Source of the DNA: Marinagarivorans sp. UBA5870
Lineage (GTDB): Bacteria; Pseudomonadota; Gammaproteobacteria; Pseudomonadales; Cellvibrionaceae
NCBI GenBank assembly: GCA_002432555.1
Contig: DJFO01000396.1
Span: 3,793 to 10,998, forward strand
Length of the DNA stretch: 7,206 nucleotides
Reading direction: 5' to 3'
Below the pieces are notes generated by a model. That model did no database searches. It was not told where the DNA came from and was given only the letters and a program-made list of their open reading frames with translations. The translations under genes were made by a program, and so were the position numbers. Below, in pieces: positions 1 to 5,977 of this stretch (the first letter of the stretch is position 1; every line of letters starts with the position of its first letter).

Positions 1-201
1 CATCCCCGATTTCACCATGGCGTCAGCCATTTCCCGGACGAGTTTTTCGTCGACATCGCAGGCAAAGGTGTTCCAGCTGTTCCAGCCAAGCGGAGGCGTT
101 TGCCCCAGCTGCTGGAACTTCTGGGCATAAACACCTGTACTGAAGGTGGACATTACCACCGCGACGGCAAACAGTAGGGATTGTTGCATTAGGTAACGCA
201 T
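1..201 (-). CDS. GH27 alpha-galactosidase, N-terminal part (runs off left edge)
   Basis: Only the first 67 codons are inside the window; the gene continues beyond base 1. Residues 1-26 form a Sec-type signal peptide: a short basic start, a hydrophobic core ([10 protein letters not shown]) and a likely cleavage site VYA|Q. The mature start carries the GH27/melibiase signature [18 protein letters not shown] (about residues 35-52), followed by [15 protein letters not shown], the first barrel helix of the family. GH27 enzymes are retaining glycosidases that release terminal alpha-linked galactose from oligosaccharides and galactomannans. With this signal peptide it should act in the periplasm or outside the cell. 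The start at 201 is preceded by GAGGA at good spacing; an in-frame ATG at 189 is possible but would shorten the signal peptide. The catalytic aspartates lie outside the window, so activity cannot be judged. Its upstream neighbour on the same strand is a decayed beta-galactosidase, so the locus was probably for galactoside use. Confidence 0.9.
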   Translation of the reverse strand, partial: MRYLMQQSLLFAVAVVMSTFSTGVYAQKFQQLGQTPPLGWNSWNTFACDVDEKLVREMADAMVKSGM

Positions 202-229
202 AGTTTCCTCATCGTTGATAAACCTTTTG

Positions 230-256
230 AATATAGCGCTTTTTCACAGATGTGAA
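230..256 (-). promoter_or_regulatory. Putative promoter of the GH27 gene with overlapping operator-like dyad
   Basis: Reading leftward, TTCACA (256-251, five of six matches to the -35 consensus) is followed after 15 bp by TATATT (235-230, five of six matches to the -10 consensus). The spacer is shorter than the ideal 17 bp. The -35 element is one arm of a perfect 14-bp dyad, TTCACAGATGTGAA (243-256). A dyad over the -35 box about 50 bp before a start codon is a typical repressor position, but the regulator is unknown. The arms are in the opposite order from a CRP site (TGTGA-N6-TCACA). No experimental support is available; this is a reading of the bases only. Confidence 0.4.
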
Positions 257-355
257 GTATTTAATACGAAAGCCGTGTATGTTTAATAGGCCGCTAGCTT
301 GACCTTAAGGATATAATGTTCGCCGATTTCTTAACGTTGCCAGAATTAGAATCAA

Positions 356-1050
356 TCACAGCGGAACCCGCGGAATTTTTTCAGACTGATCCGGTGCATC
401 TGGTTCGCTTACCCCCCAGCCTTCATCTTTGAAGCTAAGTCTCGCCCATGTGCTAGCGAATGGCCGCACCAGCCGGTAAGCTTCGGCAAAAACTTCAATG
501 ATGTCCGGCGTAGGGCCTTTGCACCCAAGGGGTAGATTACATAGTCGGCGTAATCCATTCCGAAAGGCACGAAGCCAATGCCTTGGTGGGCCAAGGTCGA
601 ATAAAAATACCGTGCAAAAAGCCTGGCGTTGCCCACTTCAGCAACAAACAAGGGATTGTCTGGTCGAGAATAGATTTTTAATATCGCCTCGATGACTTCC
701 TGATCTTGAAAATAGATATCCGGTGAAATCATATCAATCGCCGGCGCGGCAGATTTCCACAGTTTGATCATGTTGCCACTAGCGCCGCCGCTGGAATACA
801 GTCCCGGTTTGCCTGGGTGGAACGGATGCCTAAGCGCGACGTTAACGTTCATGGGAGTGGCGTAGACTGACTTGCCAGCTGCAGCGATTTCGTTGACATA
901 GCTGGTGATATGATATGTGTGAAAAAATTCATCGGCGTCTTCGTCAAATACTTCTGGCCAGGCACCGGGTTTCTTACCACAATCTGTCCCGCACCCAGAC
1001 TGAAACTGCGGATCTAGAGTGTCGCCTGTCCATGGTGCGGCAGAAACCAA
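356..1050 (-). pseudogene. Decayed GH35 beta-galactosidase (DUF5597-type), truncated and frameshifted
   Basis: The main frame runs from about 1050 to about 514 and gives family-like sequence: KKPGAWPEVF, DADEFFHTYHITSYVNEIAAAGK, NVNVALRHPFHPGKPG, SPDIYF, RPDNPLFVAEVGNARLFARYF, HQGIGFVPFGMDYADYVIYP and LGAKA. This matches the middle of secreted GH35 beta-galactosidases that carry a C-terminal DUF5597 domain; the glutamate in AEVGN is in the expected region of the nucleophile. After LGAKA the frame turns to unrelated sequence, but another frame, from 511 down to a TGA at 356, reads TPDIIEVFAEAYRLVRPF then ASTWARLSFKDEGWGVSEPD, the expected continuation. The shift equals one lost base (or two gained) at 512-516, next to a run of C. 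The N-terminal half of the catalytic barrel, including the acid/base region, is missing: an in-frame stop lies at 1084-1086 and no ATG or signal peptide is present. The C-terminal domain is also absent. Family members are usually about 500-570 residues; about 230 remain. The frameshift alone could be a sequencing error, but the two-sided truncation argues for a real pseudogene. Confidence 0.8.
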
Positions 1051-1426
1051 AACGGTAATTTGACAGAGGGTATAGGGTTTCCCTTATGCCGTAAAGTAGT
1101 AGGTTCCGCAGCGGCGAACGGTATGAGAGAGTGACAGACCTACTCTAAAACCACGGAGGAACACGGGGTAGGTTACGAAAGCGGCTCGCGTACGGCAACG
1201 CCAACCCATGCGCAGCGACTCTGTCCCAGATCAAGGACGGATTTATACTGATCACCCGTGGTACTTCGCAGCCATGTATGGGGGCTTTAATCGGCCAGCC
1301 AAAGCAACCCGGTTATAATGTTCTCCCAACTGGTGCCGGGCGCATCAGGATACATTTATTGACGACTGCCGGTGTATATAAATGCCTTCTTCAAGTTTTT
1401 ATCTTAGGCTTCAAAGGAGAAGCACC
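1051..1426. other. Gene-free stretch between pseudogene and methyltransferase
   Basis: No reading frame here looks like a protein family I recognise, and I see no tRNA or other RNA gene. The left end may contain unrecognisable remains of the missing N-terminal half of the beta-galactosidase. Two weak promoter-like elements point to the methyltransferase: a perfect TATAAT at 1314-1319 without a convincing -35 partner, and a TTGACG at 1359-1364 whose nearby TATATA (1375-1380) is too close for normal spacing. A 7-bp inverted repeat (AGTAGGT at 1098-1104, ACCTACT at 1138-1144) is within chance expectation. Confidence 0.5.
1413..1420 (+). promoter_or_regulatory. Shine-Dalgarno site deciding the methyltransferase start
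   Basis: AAAGGAGA lies six bases before the ATG at 1427. It is the strongest ribosome binding site in the window and rules against the upstream in-frame ATG at 1382. Confidence 0.75.
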
Positions 1427-2080
1427 ATGTATGACGAAGAGTTTTGGAACGGGCGTTATGCAAGAGATGGTTTTTTATACGGTACTGAACCGAATTCATT
1501 TTTGGTAGAGCACCGCGGCCTTCTGCGTGGACCGGTACTGTCGCTTTCGGAGGGTGAGGGTCGCAATGCTGTTTTCCTTGCGTCTTGTGGACTAGCCGTC
1601 CTCGGAGTGGATATTTCCCGAGTCGCGTTAGAAAAAGCCAGAGAACTGGCTAAATCACGTAACCTAGAAATCCAGACCATCGTTGCGGATTTATCAGTAT
1701 TTGAACCAGATAAAAATCATTATGGTTCTGTAGTTTCGATCTCGGCGCATCTTCCGAGCGCAGTACGAAACAGGCTGTATCCACTAATAGAACGGTCGTT
1801 AAAGCCTGATGGAATCTTCATCCTAGAGGCTTACTCCGAGAATCAGTTATCGCGAGATACGGGCGGACCTAAGGATGTTGATATGCTCATGACGGTAGAT
1901 AAGATCCGCCAAGAATTTCCCCGACTCGAACCAATTCTTTTGCGTGAGATTGAAAGAGAAGTTTCCGAGGGAGAGGGCCATTCAGGGATGGCCTCAGTCG
2001 TGCAGTTCATTGCGAAGAAGCTCCCTCGTTACCCGAAAGCAGCCTCTACAAATTCCGCAGAGACTTCACTCGCACCTTGA
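1427..2080 (+). CDS. Class I SAM-dependent methyltransferase, TehB-like
   Basis: A 217-residue soluble protein. The ATG at 1427 is chosen because AAAGGAGA (1413-1420) sits at ideal Shine-Dalgarno distance and because MYDEEFWNGRYAR is the usual N-terminus of this family; an in-frame ATG 45 bases earlier has no such signal. The Rossmann fold is clear: N-terminal W-x-x-RY and LYGTEPNSFL (residues 7-26), the SAM-binding glycine loop VLSLSEGEGRN (37-47), the acidic end of strand 2 in GVDIS (Asp62, ribose hydroxyl contact), VADLS (Asp88, adenine contact), the LKPDG turn (125-129) and the strand ILEAYS. The TGGPKDVDMLM segment (145-155) and the final REIEREVSEGEGHSG are typical of this TehB/thiopurine-methyltransferase-like group. 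The usual Asp of the D-x-G-x-G loop is replaced by Ser, a variant I believe occurs in this subfamily. Substrate unknown: TehB-type enzymes are linked to tellurite or other chalcogen methylation, but no tellurite gene is adjacent. It appears to be a single-gene unit; the next gene starts 235 bp later. Confidence 0.85.
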   Translation: MYDEEFWNGRYARDGFLYGTEPNSFLVEHRGLLRGPVLSLSEGEGRNAVFLASCGLAVLGVDISRVALEKARELAKSRNLEIQTIVADLSVFEPDKNHYGSVVSISAHLPSAVRNRLYPLIERSLKPDGIFILEAYSENQLSRDTGGPKDVDMLMTVDKIRQEFPRLEPILLREIEREVSEGEGHSGMASVVQFIAKKLPRYPKAASTNSAETSLAP

Positions 2081-2315
2081 ACTTGTTAGGGTCCGCTCGG
2101 AAGCCCTGCTTCATGCGGCAGTTCGAGTAATAGGAAATAGCCGGATTTGCCCGACTCGTCAGCTGTCATCGGCACTCCTTACCCGCCCAGCGCTTATATT
2201 ACTGAACGATGAAAACTTATACGTTTTAGAGCGAACGGATATTAAGTCACTTCGAAGCTGATACCCTGAAGTAACTATACTCGATCTAAACACACTTGCG
2301 TGCCTCTTCGCCCTT

Positions 2316-3698
2316 ATGATGGACAAAACTCCCTCGGTTTCAAGACATCTTAATACAGCAAAAATCGCGTTGGTCGTCACTGCGGTCGTGGCTTTGATTT
2401 CCTTTCCGTATATTCCTAAAAAAAATTTAGAAATCTATCCAGGCTCGCAGGTGTGGTGGGGTGGTTTCAGCGATGCGTCTTCCGGGGGTAATACCCGGTT
2501 CGAATACAAAAACGAAAGCAGCACTGCCATCGAATGCACTATCGGCGATGCGGGTTCATTCAATATGTGTGGCAACAGCTGCGTATTCGTCGATAACACG
2601 GTGGTGACGCACGATGGATTGCTCGCTGACCTAGCCTTTGCAACCGCAATCTCACCTGAAATATCTCTAGACCTAAGTGGCTACTCCGGGGTTTGGATGG
2701 ATATCGATTACCGAGGTCCAGCAAAATTCATTCATTTGTCACTCCAAAACCACGAGCCTGCGATAGACTTGGCGAATCCCGGCCGTCAATTTCGGCCGCA
2801 AAGTGTTGGCATTGCAACTTCAGAACTTCACGAGCCTGTTTACGTTCGCCTTAAAGAGTTTAAAGCAAGCGATTGGTGGGTGAATCAATTTGCTCTTCAC
2901 CGCATGGAATCTGATGCGCGTTTCGACAGAATACGAGCCATCACCGTTGAGATCAAAGAGCAGCCGCCTCACAGCAAGCATTACTTCGAAGTAAGGTCAA
3001 TCACATTTGTTGGAGATTGGATCAGCAAAGAAAATTTCTATTTGGCAATCATTCTCGCTTTCGCCGCATTGCTTAGCTTAGAGGGAACATTCCGGGTTTA
3101 TACCCTTTACAACCGTCACCGCGCAGCGCAAAAATCACTTGATGCGCTCAATGAGTACAACCAGAAGCTGCGCTCCGCAGCGTTCAAAGATGAACTCACG
3201 CAGCTTCTCAATCGTCGCGCTATACACGAGATTGTTAGCAAAAACCTAGACCTGAAAAATGAAAATGGCCTTGCCATTATCGTTATCGATATCGACCACT
3301 TTAAGAAATTCAATGATACGTACGGGCACGCCCTGGGAGACAGAGTTCTGGTCAAAGTTGCCGAGTCGCTGAGACAAGCATCACGGGACTATGATCAAAT
3401 TGCTCGATGGGGCGGCGAAGAGTTCGTGATCGTCACTCGCGAAAGCTATCCGGAAAATCTCCTCGCCTACGCTGAAAAACTGCGAGAAAAGGTCGCAGCA
3501 AATCCAATCTTCAAAGAGGGGAGTAGTGAGCCCATTTTTGTTACCATCAGCGTAGGGATCACTCAGAGTCGTCTTGATGAGAGCTTCGACGCAGCGCTCG
3601 AACGTGCCGATAAAGCTCTTTACCGATCTAAGGAAAAAGGAAGGAATTGCTGCACTTTTTTCCAGAACAATGAGGACTTCAGCTTTCCACAACAATGA
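2316..3698 (+). CDS. Membrane diguanylate cyclase (GGDEF) with periplasmic ligand-sensing domain
   Basis: A 460-residue inner-membrane protein that should make cyclic di-GMP from two GTP. Order of parts: cytoplasmic tail 1-16; membrane helix about 17-33; periplasmic domain about 34-238; second membrane helix about 240-258; short coiled-coil linker about 262-288; GGDEF domain about 289-448. Catalytic features are intact: DELTQLLNRRA (292-302), metal- and GTP-binding IDIDHFKKFND (324-334; Asp325, Asn333), GHALGD (337-342), the GGEEF signature (366-370) and KALYRSKEKGRN (433-443). An RxxD inhibitory site (Arg357-Asp360) stands at the canonical distance before GGEEF, so product feedback is expected. 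The periplasmic domain is beta-rich with conserved tryptophans (VWMDIDYRG, SDWWVNQF) and ends in FEVRSITFVGDWIS, resembling the galactose-binding-like/CBM11-like sensor domains of some proteobacterial cyclases; it has three cysteines (74, 85, 89). The ligand is unknown. No good Shine-Dalgarno precedes the ATG; the frame is open only to a TGA at 2259 with no other usual start, and a lone TATACT (2276-2281) is a weak -10 candidate. The C-terminus is altered by a tandem duplication. Confidence 0.92.
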   Translation: MMDKTPSVSRHLNTAKIALVVTAVVALISFPYIPKKNLEIYPGSQVWWGGFSDASSGGNTRFEYKNESSTAIECTIGDAGSFNMCGNSCVFVDNTVVTHDGLLADLAFATAISPEISLDLSGYSGVWMDIDYRGPAKFIHLSLQNHEPAIDLANPGRQFRPQSVGIATSELHEPVYVRLKEFKASDWWVNQFALHRMESDARFDRIRAITVEIKEQPPHSKHYFEVRSITFVGDWISKENFYLAIILAFAALLSLEGTFRVYTLYNRHRAAQKSLDALNEYNQKLRSAAFKDELTQLLNRRAIHEIVSKNLDLKNENGLAIIVIDIDHFKKFNDTYGHALGDRVLVKVAESLRQASRDYDQIARWGGEEFVIVTRESYPENLLAYAEKLREKVAANPIFKEGSSEPIFVTISVGITQSRLDESFDAALERADKALYRSKEKGRNCCTFFQNNEDFSFPQQ

Positions 3699-3709
3699 AG
3701 ACTTCAGCT
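3666..3709 (+). repeat. Imperfect tandem duplication, 25-bp period, at the GGDEF gene end
   Basis: Two copies of a 19-bp block (AACAATGARGACTTCAGCT) lie at 3666-3684 and 3691-3709 with one mismatch (G or A), giving a 25-bp period. The first copy is read in frame as NNEDFS. The second is read one base out of register, which creates the present stop TGA at 3696-3698. In the register of the first copy, the second would read NNEDFS followed by TGA at 3709-3711, so the likely ancestral protein ended ...NNEDFS and the duplication added FPQQ. Slipped-strand replication is the simplest cause. Confidence 0.8.
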
Positions 3710-3735
3710 GACCGTCAAGGCGTTAGCTCCACTCC

Positions 3736-3787
3736 GGCATTTTGATGCCATGAACATTGACGGACCTCGCGGCAGCCGCTTCGCGGC
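3736..3787. other. Two small hairpins between convergent genes
   Basis: Between the GGDEF gene and the convergent MORN-like gene lie a 5-bp stem with a 4-base loop (GGCAT at 3736-3740, ATGCC at 3745-3749) and a GC-rich 5-bp stem with a 3-base loop (GCCGC at 3775-3779, GCGGC at 3783-3787). Neither is followed by a T-run on either strand, so they are not clear intrinsic terminators, although the position fits shared transcription termination. Confidence 0.25.
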
Positions 3788-3811
3788 CGAAAGAAGCTTG
3801 CTATTAAGCCC

Positions 3812-4198
3812 CTATTCGCTGCCATCATTGCCAGGTGTAGGGGCGGGTTTTGACGGCTCATATTGCTGCTTCAATACCGTATCGTCGGCCCCATTCCTAA
3901 TTAACCACTCACCGGCTTTTTCTCCGAAATGAAACTGCCCTTCTATGTATAACTTGTTGTCAATCCAAACGTGGTACGTGCCATGATTCATTTGGCAATA
4001 GTGTGCCCACCCCTGTTTAACCGGGCCTCCCCACCGCTCCCATCTTGCTGTGCTACCTTTGGGGCAATTAAGCATCTCGTCATTCATAGCATGTCGCTCA
4101 CCCGTACCTCCGGTAATTTCGTGCTTAGCGGTCATTGCCGCGATCCCAAGCAAAGCACCTAAGGTGAGCAGCAGTCCAGACTTTAAAATTTGGGGCAT
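3812..4198 (-). CDS. Small exported or membrane-anchored protein with a MORN-like repeat
   Basis: A 128-residue protein of unknown function. Residues 6-22 are a hydrophobic segment after a single Lys, suitable as a signal peptide (possible cleavage after AMTA, about residue 24) or an anchor; there is no lipobox cysteine. The mature part has two cysteines (45 and 68) that could form a periplasmic disulfide. The segment from about 73 to 102 (GTYHVWID, LYIEGQFHFGEKAGEW) follows the pattern G-x-W-x-x-W...G-x-Y-x-x-G-x-x-x-G-x-W of MORN-type repeats, as found in the YwqK-like group; only about one and a half units are present. The C-terminus is low-complexity (EPSKPAPTPGNDGSE). Upstream of the ATG at 4198 there is only a weak GGA, so the start rests on the fit of the signal peptide. 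It converges with the GGDEF gene 113 bp away and has no partner on its own strand. MORN-like repeats often bind surfaces or proteins, but no role can be assigned. Confidence 0.6.
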   Translation of the reverse strand: MPQILKSGLLLTLGALLGIAAMTAKHEITGGTGERHAMNDEMLNCPKGSTARWERWGGPVKQGWAHYCQMNHGTYHVWIDNKLYIEGQFHFGEKAGEWLIRNGADDTVLKQQYEPSKPAPTPGNDGSE

Positions 4199-4340
4199 TG
4201 GTATTGTCCATAACAGTTGTTTGAAAGCATCGCTCGGCCAAAGGTATCAACCGGAATCTTAGTCTCTGTAGTTATTGTAGTCACTTCCTGTGATCTCATC
4301 AAAATCCGCCTTATAGGGATAGGAAATTTGGCCGTCTCAC

Positions 4341-4353
4341 CGAGTGACACTCG
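4341..4353. repeat. 13-bp perfect palindrome
   Basis: CGAGTGACACTCG is two 6-bp arms around a central A. It lies between the MORN-like gene and the next plus-strand gene. GAGTGAC recurs at 4384-4390, so half of the site is repeated about 40 bp on. It could be a transcription factor site, but nothing identifies the factor. Confidence 0.3.
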
Positions 4354-4587
4354 CAGCTAATCCGGGCGCTGGATCAGATCATTGAGTGACGGGTCAACCC
4401 TGGGCGTACGACGTAACAATGACAGAGCACATCAGCGGCCGACCTTCATCATAGCCGGAGAATCCACTGGCGGAATTCGAACACAAACAATCCGGCAGTC
4501 CGCAGCAAAAGGTTCTCTTATAAATTTAAGCCTCCACGAAACCCGAAGCGGTTCGCTCGGCAAATCCGCATTGCAGCAAATGCCCCG

Positions 4588-4893
4588 GTGAGAACAGTCA
4601 AGACCGACTTCGATGCGAAAGTTTTGAAGTTCATGCACGAAAAGCTTTCCGATGGCGAAGGGATTCGCGCTCGCTGTGCTCTGGTGAGTATCGCAGGCCG
4701 CACACTCACCAGCGATCTGTCTCACCAGAGCGCAAATGATGTTTTGTTTCGTTTCCTAGCACAACACGCGGGTGCGATTGCCTCCCAAATGAAAACCTTG
4801 ACGCTCCAACCTATTGCAGGTAGCTTGGCGCGACACAGCAGGTGCCCGCACGAAAACTTTACCGGGCGCTGCAACCATCTTCAGGTTATTTAA
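4588..4893 (+). CDS. Doubtful hypothetical ORF
   Basis: A 101-codon frame starting with GTG and lacking a Shine-Dalgarno. The frame is open a further 165 bases upstream without an ATG. Residues 5-70 are reasonably protein-like, with amphipathic helical pattern; the end (SRCPHENFTGRCNHLQVI) looks random. The inverted repeat at 4675-4734 lies inside it, which would be unusual for a constrained coding sequence. I do not recognise it; a gene remnant or chance frame is as likely as a real gene. Confidence 0.2.
   Translation: MRTVKTDFDAKVLKFMHEKLSDGEGIRARCALVSIAGRTLTSDLSHQSANDVLFRFLAQHAGAIASQMKTLTLQPIAGSLARHSRCPHENFTGRCNHLQVI
4675..4734. repeat. Inverted repeat with a second competing arm
   Basis: GCTCTGGTGAG (4678-4688) is perfectly complementary to CTCACCAGAGC (4721-4731). 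With one wobble, pairing extends to 4675-4677 and 4732-4734, about 14 bp in all, with a 32-base loop. Inside the loop a second copy of CTCACCAG (4705-4712) can pair instead with CTGGTGAG (4681-4688), leaving a 16-base loop. Thus one left arm can choose between two right arms 16 bases apart. No T-run follows, so it is not an ordinary terminator. Confidence 0.6.
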
Positions 4894-4938
4894 GGCGGCG
4901 CATGCGACTGCCACAAGAGCGCAGAAAGGGAGTTATGT

Positions 4939-5244
4939 ATGAGCTACAGAGTAGAGCGAACAAACATGGCCAGAGAGTCGTTTGATAACTATGAATACGA
5001 AATATTCAAAGACGATTGTTTAATCGCAACTTACTGGGTCGATTTTCGGGGTGACGACAACGCTATAGATTTTGTCGGCGGCCCCGGCCTGATGTGGCCT
5101 GTTGGAGGAGTGGGTGATTTTTTTTCGCATGGCGGCTCGGAGGCGCCGGTGCTTTCGGCGAAGGCGATTGTTTTCTTGGACAGTTACACCAATCAAACCC
5201 GCCGAGCAGAGGCAGTTGACGCCGGTGGCCAACCAACTCGTTGA
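4939..5244 (+). CDS. Small conserved-looking hypothetical protein, 101 residues
   Basis: The ATG at 4939 follows AAAGGGAG (4925-4932) at proper Shine-Dalgarno spacing, good support that it is translated; another ATG four bases earlier is in a different frame. The product is cytosolic: no signal peptide and no membrane segment. It begins with a polar N-terminus, then YEYEIFKDDCLIATYWVD (residues 18-35) and FRGDDNAIDFVGG, a beta-strand pattern with many acidic and aromatic residues. The middle is glycine-rich (GLMWPVGGVGDFFSHGG), followed by a helix-like LSAKAIVFLDSY. This general pattern seems familiar from small uncharacterised proteobacterial proteins, but I cannot name a family or function. 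It stands alone: the upstream neighbour is gene-free and the downstream neighbour is convergent, 109 bp away. No terminator-like hairpin is evident in that gap. Confidence 0.6.
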   Translation: MSYRVERTNMARESFDNYEYEIFKDDCLIATYWVDFRGDDNAIDFVGGPGLMWPVGGVGDFFSHGGSEAPVLSAKAIVFLDSYTNQTRRAEAVDAGGQPTR

Positions 5245-5353
5245 AACTGAATTCGCCCATCCAGTGGCGCGCGGGGACGAGACAGCGGGTGTACCTATGT
5301 TATGGCATCTTGATGGCGGGGGCTGTCAAAGTTTCGTACATTGGCTTGGCAAC

Positions 5354-5977
5354 TCAAACCACCGGATGACGAAGCCATTTTAAATCCGCTGGTTCGTCTA
5401 CGTCATGCAATTCAGGCATCTCCGCCAGGATGAGGCCTGCAGCTGCGCAGCGCGATCGAGTTACCGAGGAAACCTCCGCAGTGCTCCACGCGACTTTTTC
5501 AAATAGCTGAGTGTGCGTGTGTTTCAATCCGAGCAATGCATAACCGCCATCAGCCACCGGAACCATACATACGTCGGCACGCGAAAGTTGAGCTGCGGCT
5601 TCACGGATACGCGGAGCCGTCAATTGTGGACAATCGGTGCCCATTAGCAACACTTGCGAATTTCGCTCTAGAGCCCACTGTGCACCTCGCGCCAACCGCT
5701 CACCCAGATCGCCCCCACCTTGATCTCGCCAAAGCAAATGCTCAGGCAGGGATATTTCCTTCCAAATTGGATGACTGACGCTCGGCGCCGCGGCCAAAAT
5801 CACGGGTCCGACATCTGCGGCAATAGCTTCGGCTACAGACTGCAGGAGCATCTGTCGAGCAAGTTCCGCAGCTCCGGCCTCACCAAGTGCAGGGATCAGC
5901 CGTGTTTTGGCATAACCCGCGATGGGTGCTTTGGCAAAAATTACTATAGCTGTGCCAACCGACTGAACTTCCGTCAA
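5354..5977 (-). CDS. DUF2064 / TIGR04282-type glycosyltransferase (GT-A fold)
   Basis: A 207-residue soluble protein of the family annotated as arsenosugar-biosynthesis-associated glycosyltransferase (TIGR04282, DUF2064), related to nucleotidyltransferases of the GT-A fold. Motifs: N-terminal nucleotide-binding loop FAKAPIAGYAKTRL (residues 14-27), QGGGDLGERL (86-95), metal/nucleotide-binding GTDCPQLT (113-120), PVADGGYALLGL (140-151) and the terminal DVDEPADL (192-199). Length is typical for the family. The start is TTG at 5977, the only usual start in frame before the first conserved motif; GGGG seven bases upstream is a mediocre Shine-Dalgarno. The TTG overlaps the TGA of a 15-codon ORF (TTGA), suggesting translational coupling. 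The gene follows the MerA-like oxidoreductase on the same strand by 88 bp, an association I recall from other proteobacteria, so both probably belong to one transcript. Whether this protein truly acts on arsenosugars is not shown by the sequence. Confidence 0.88.
   Translation of the reverse strand: MTEVQSVGTAIVIFAKAPIAGYAKTRLIPALGEAGAAELARQMLLQSVAEAIAADVGPVILAAAPSVSHPIWKEISLPEHLLWRDQGGGDLGERLARGAQWALERNSQVLLMGTDCPQLTAPRIREAAAQLSRADVCMVPVADGGYALLGLKHTHTQLFEKVAWSTAEVSSVTRSRCAAAGLILAEMPELHDVDEPADLKWLRHPVV

Larger units (their letters stand above)
4199..4938. other. 740-bp stretch with no confident gene
   Basis: Reading frames on both strands are open over parts of this stretch (plus 4423-4893; minus 4432-4725), but none has a usable start with a ribosome binding site and none resembles a family I know. 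The plus frame is the better candidate: from a GTG at 4588 it gives 101 residues, and the segment FDAKVLKFMHEKLSDGEG is protein-like, while the last 30 residues are not. It could be a remnant of a lost gene. The stretch also holds a 13-bp palindrome (CGAGTGACACTCG, 4341-4353), a larger inverted repeat at 4675-4734, and presumably the promoters of the two flanking divergent genes, which I cannot pinpoint. Confidence 0.4.

Noticed and set aside
498..695. Plus-strand frame over the beta-galactosidase remnant
   Set aside because: Runs antisense to clear GH35-like sequence and has no protein-like pattern.
1278..1508. Plus-strand frame leading into the methyltransferase start
   Set aside because: Overlaps the start of the methyltransferase in another frame, contains its Shine-Dalgarno, and has no ribosome binding site of its own.
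1427..2080. Firm assignment of the methyltransferase as tellurite-resistance TehB
   Set aside because: Only the general TehB-like architecture is visible; no tehA or other tellurite gene is nearby and the substrate cannot be read from the sequence.
2081..2315. Possible small gene or leader between the methyltransferase and the GGDEF gene
   Set aside because: No frame with a ribosome binding site and no strong hairpin plus T-run; only a lone TATACT (-10-like) at 2276-2281.
4466..4496. Minus-strand GTTCGAATTCCGCCAG resembles a tRNA or tmRNA T-arm and 3' end, a possible integration-site remnant
   Set aside because: The bases on the 5' side do not pair to make a T-stem, no CCA end follows, and no acceptor, D or anticodon arm can be found nearby. 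Probably chance similarity.
4432..4725. 97-codon minus-strand frame opposite the doubtful plus-strand ORF
   Set aside because: GTG start without ribosome binding site, high cysteine and arginine content, and no recognisable family; likely a shadow or chance frame.
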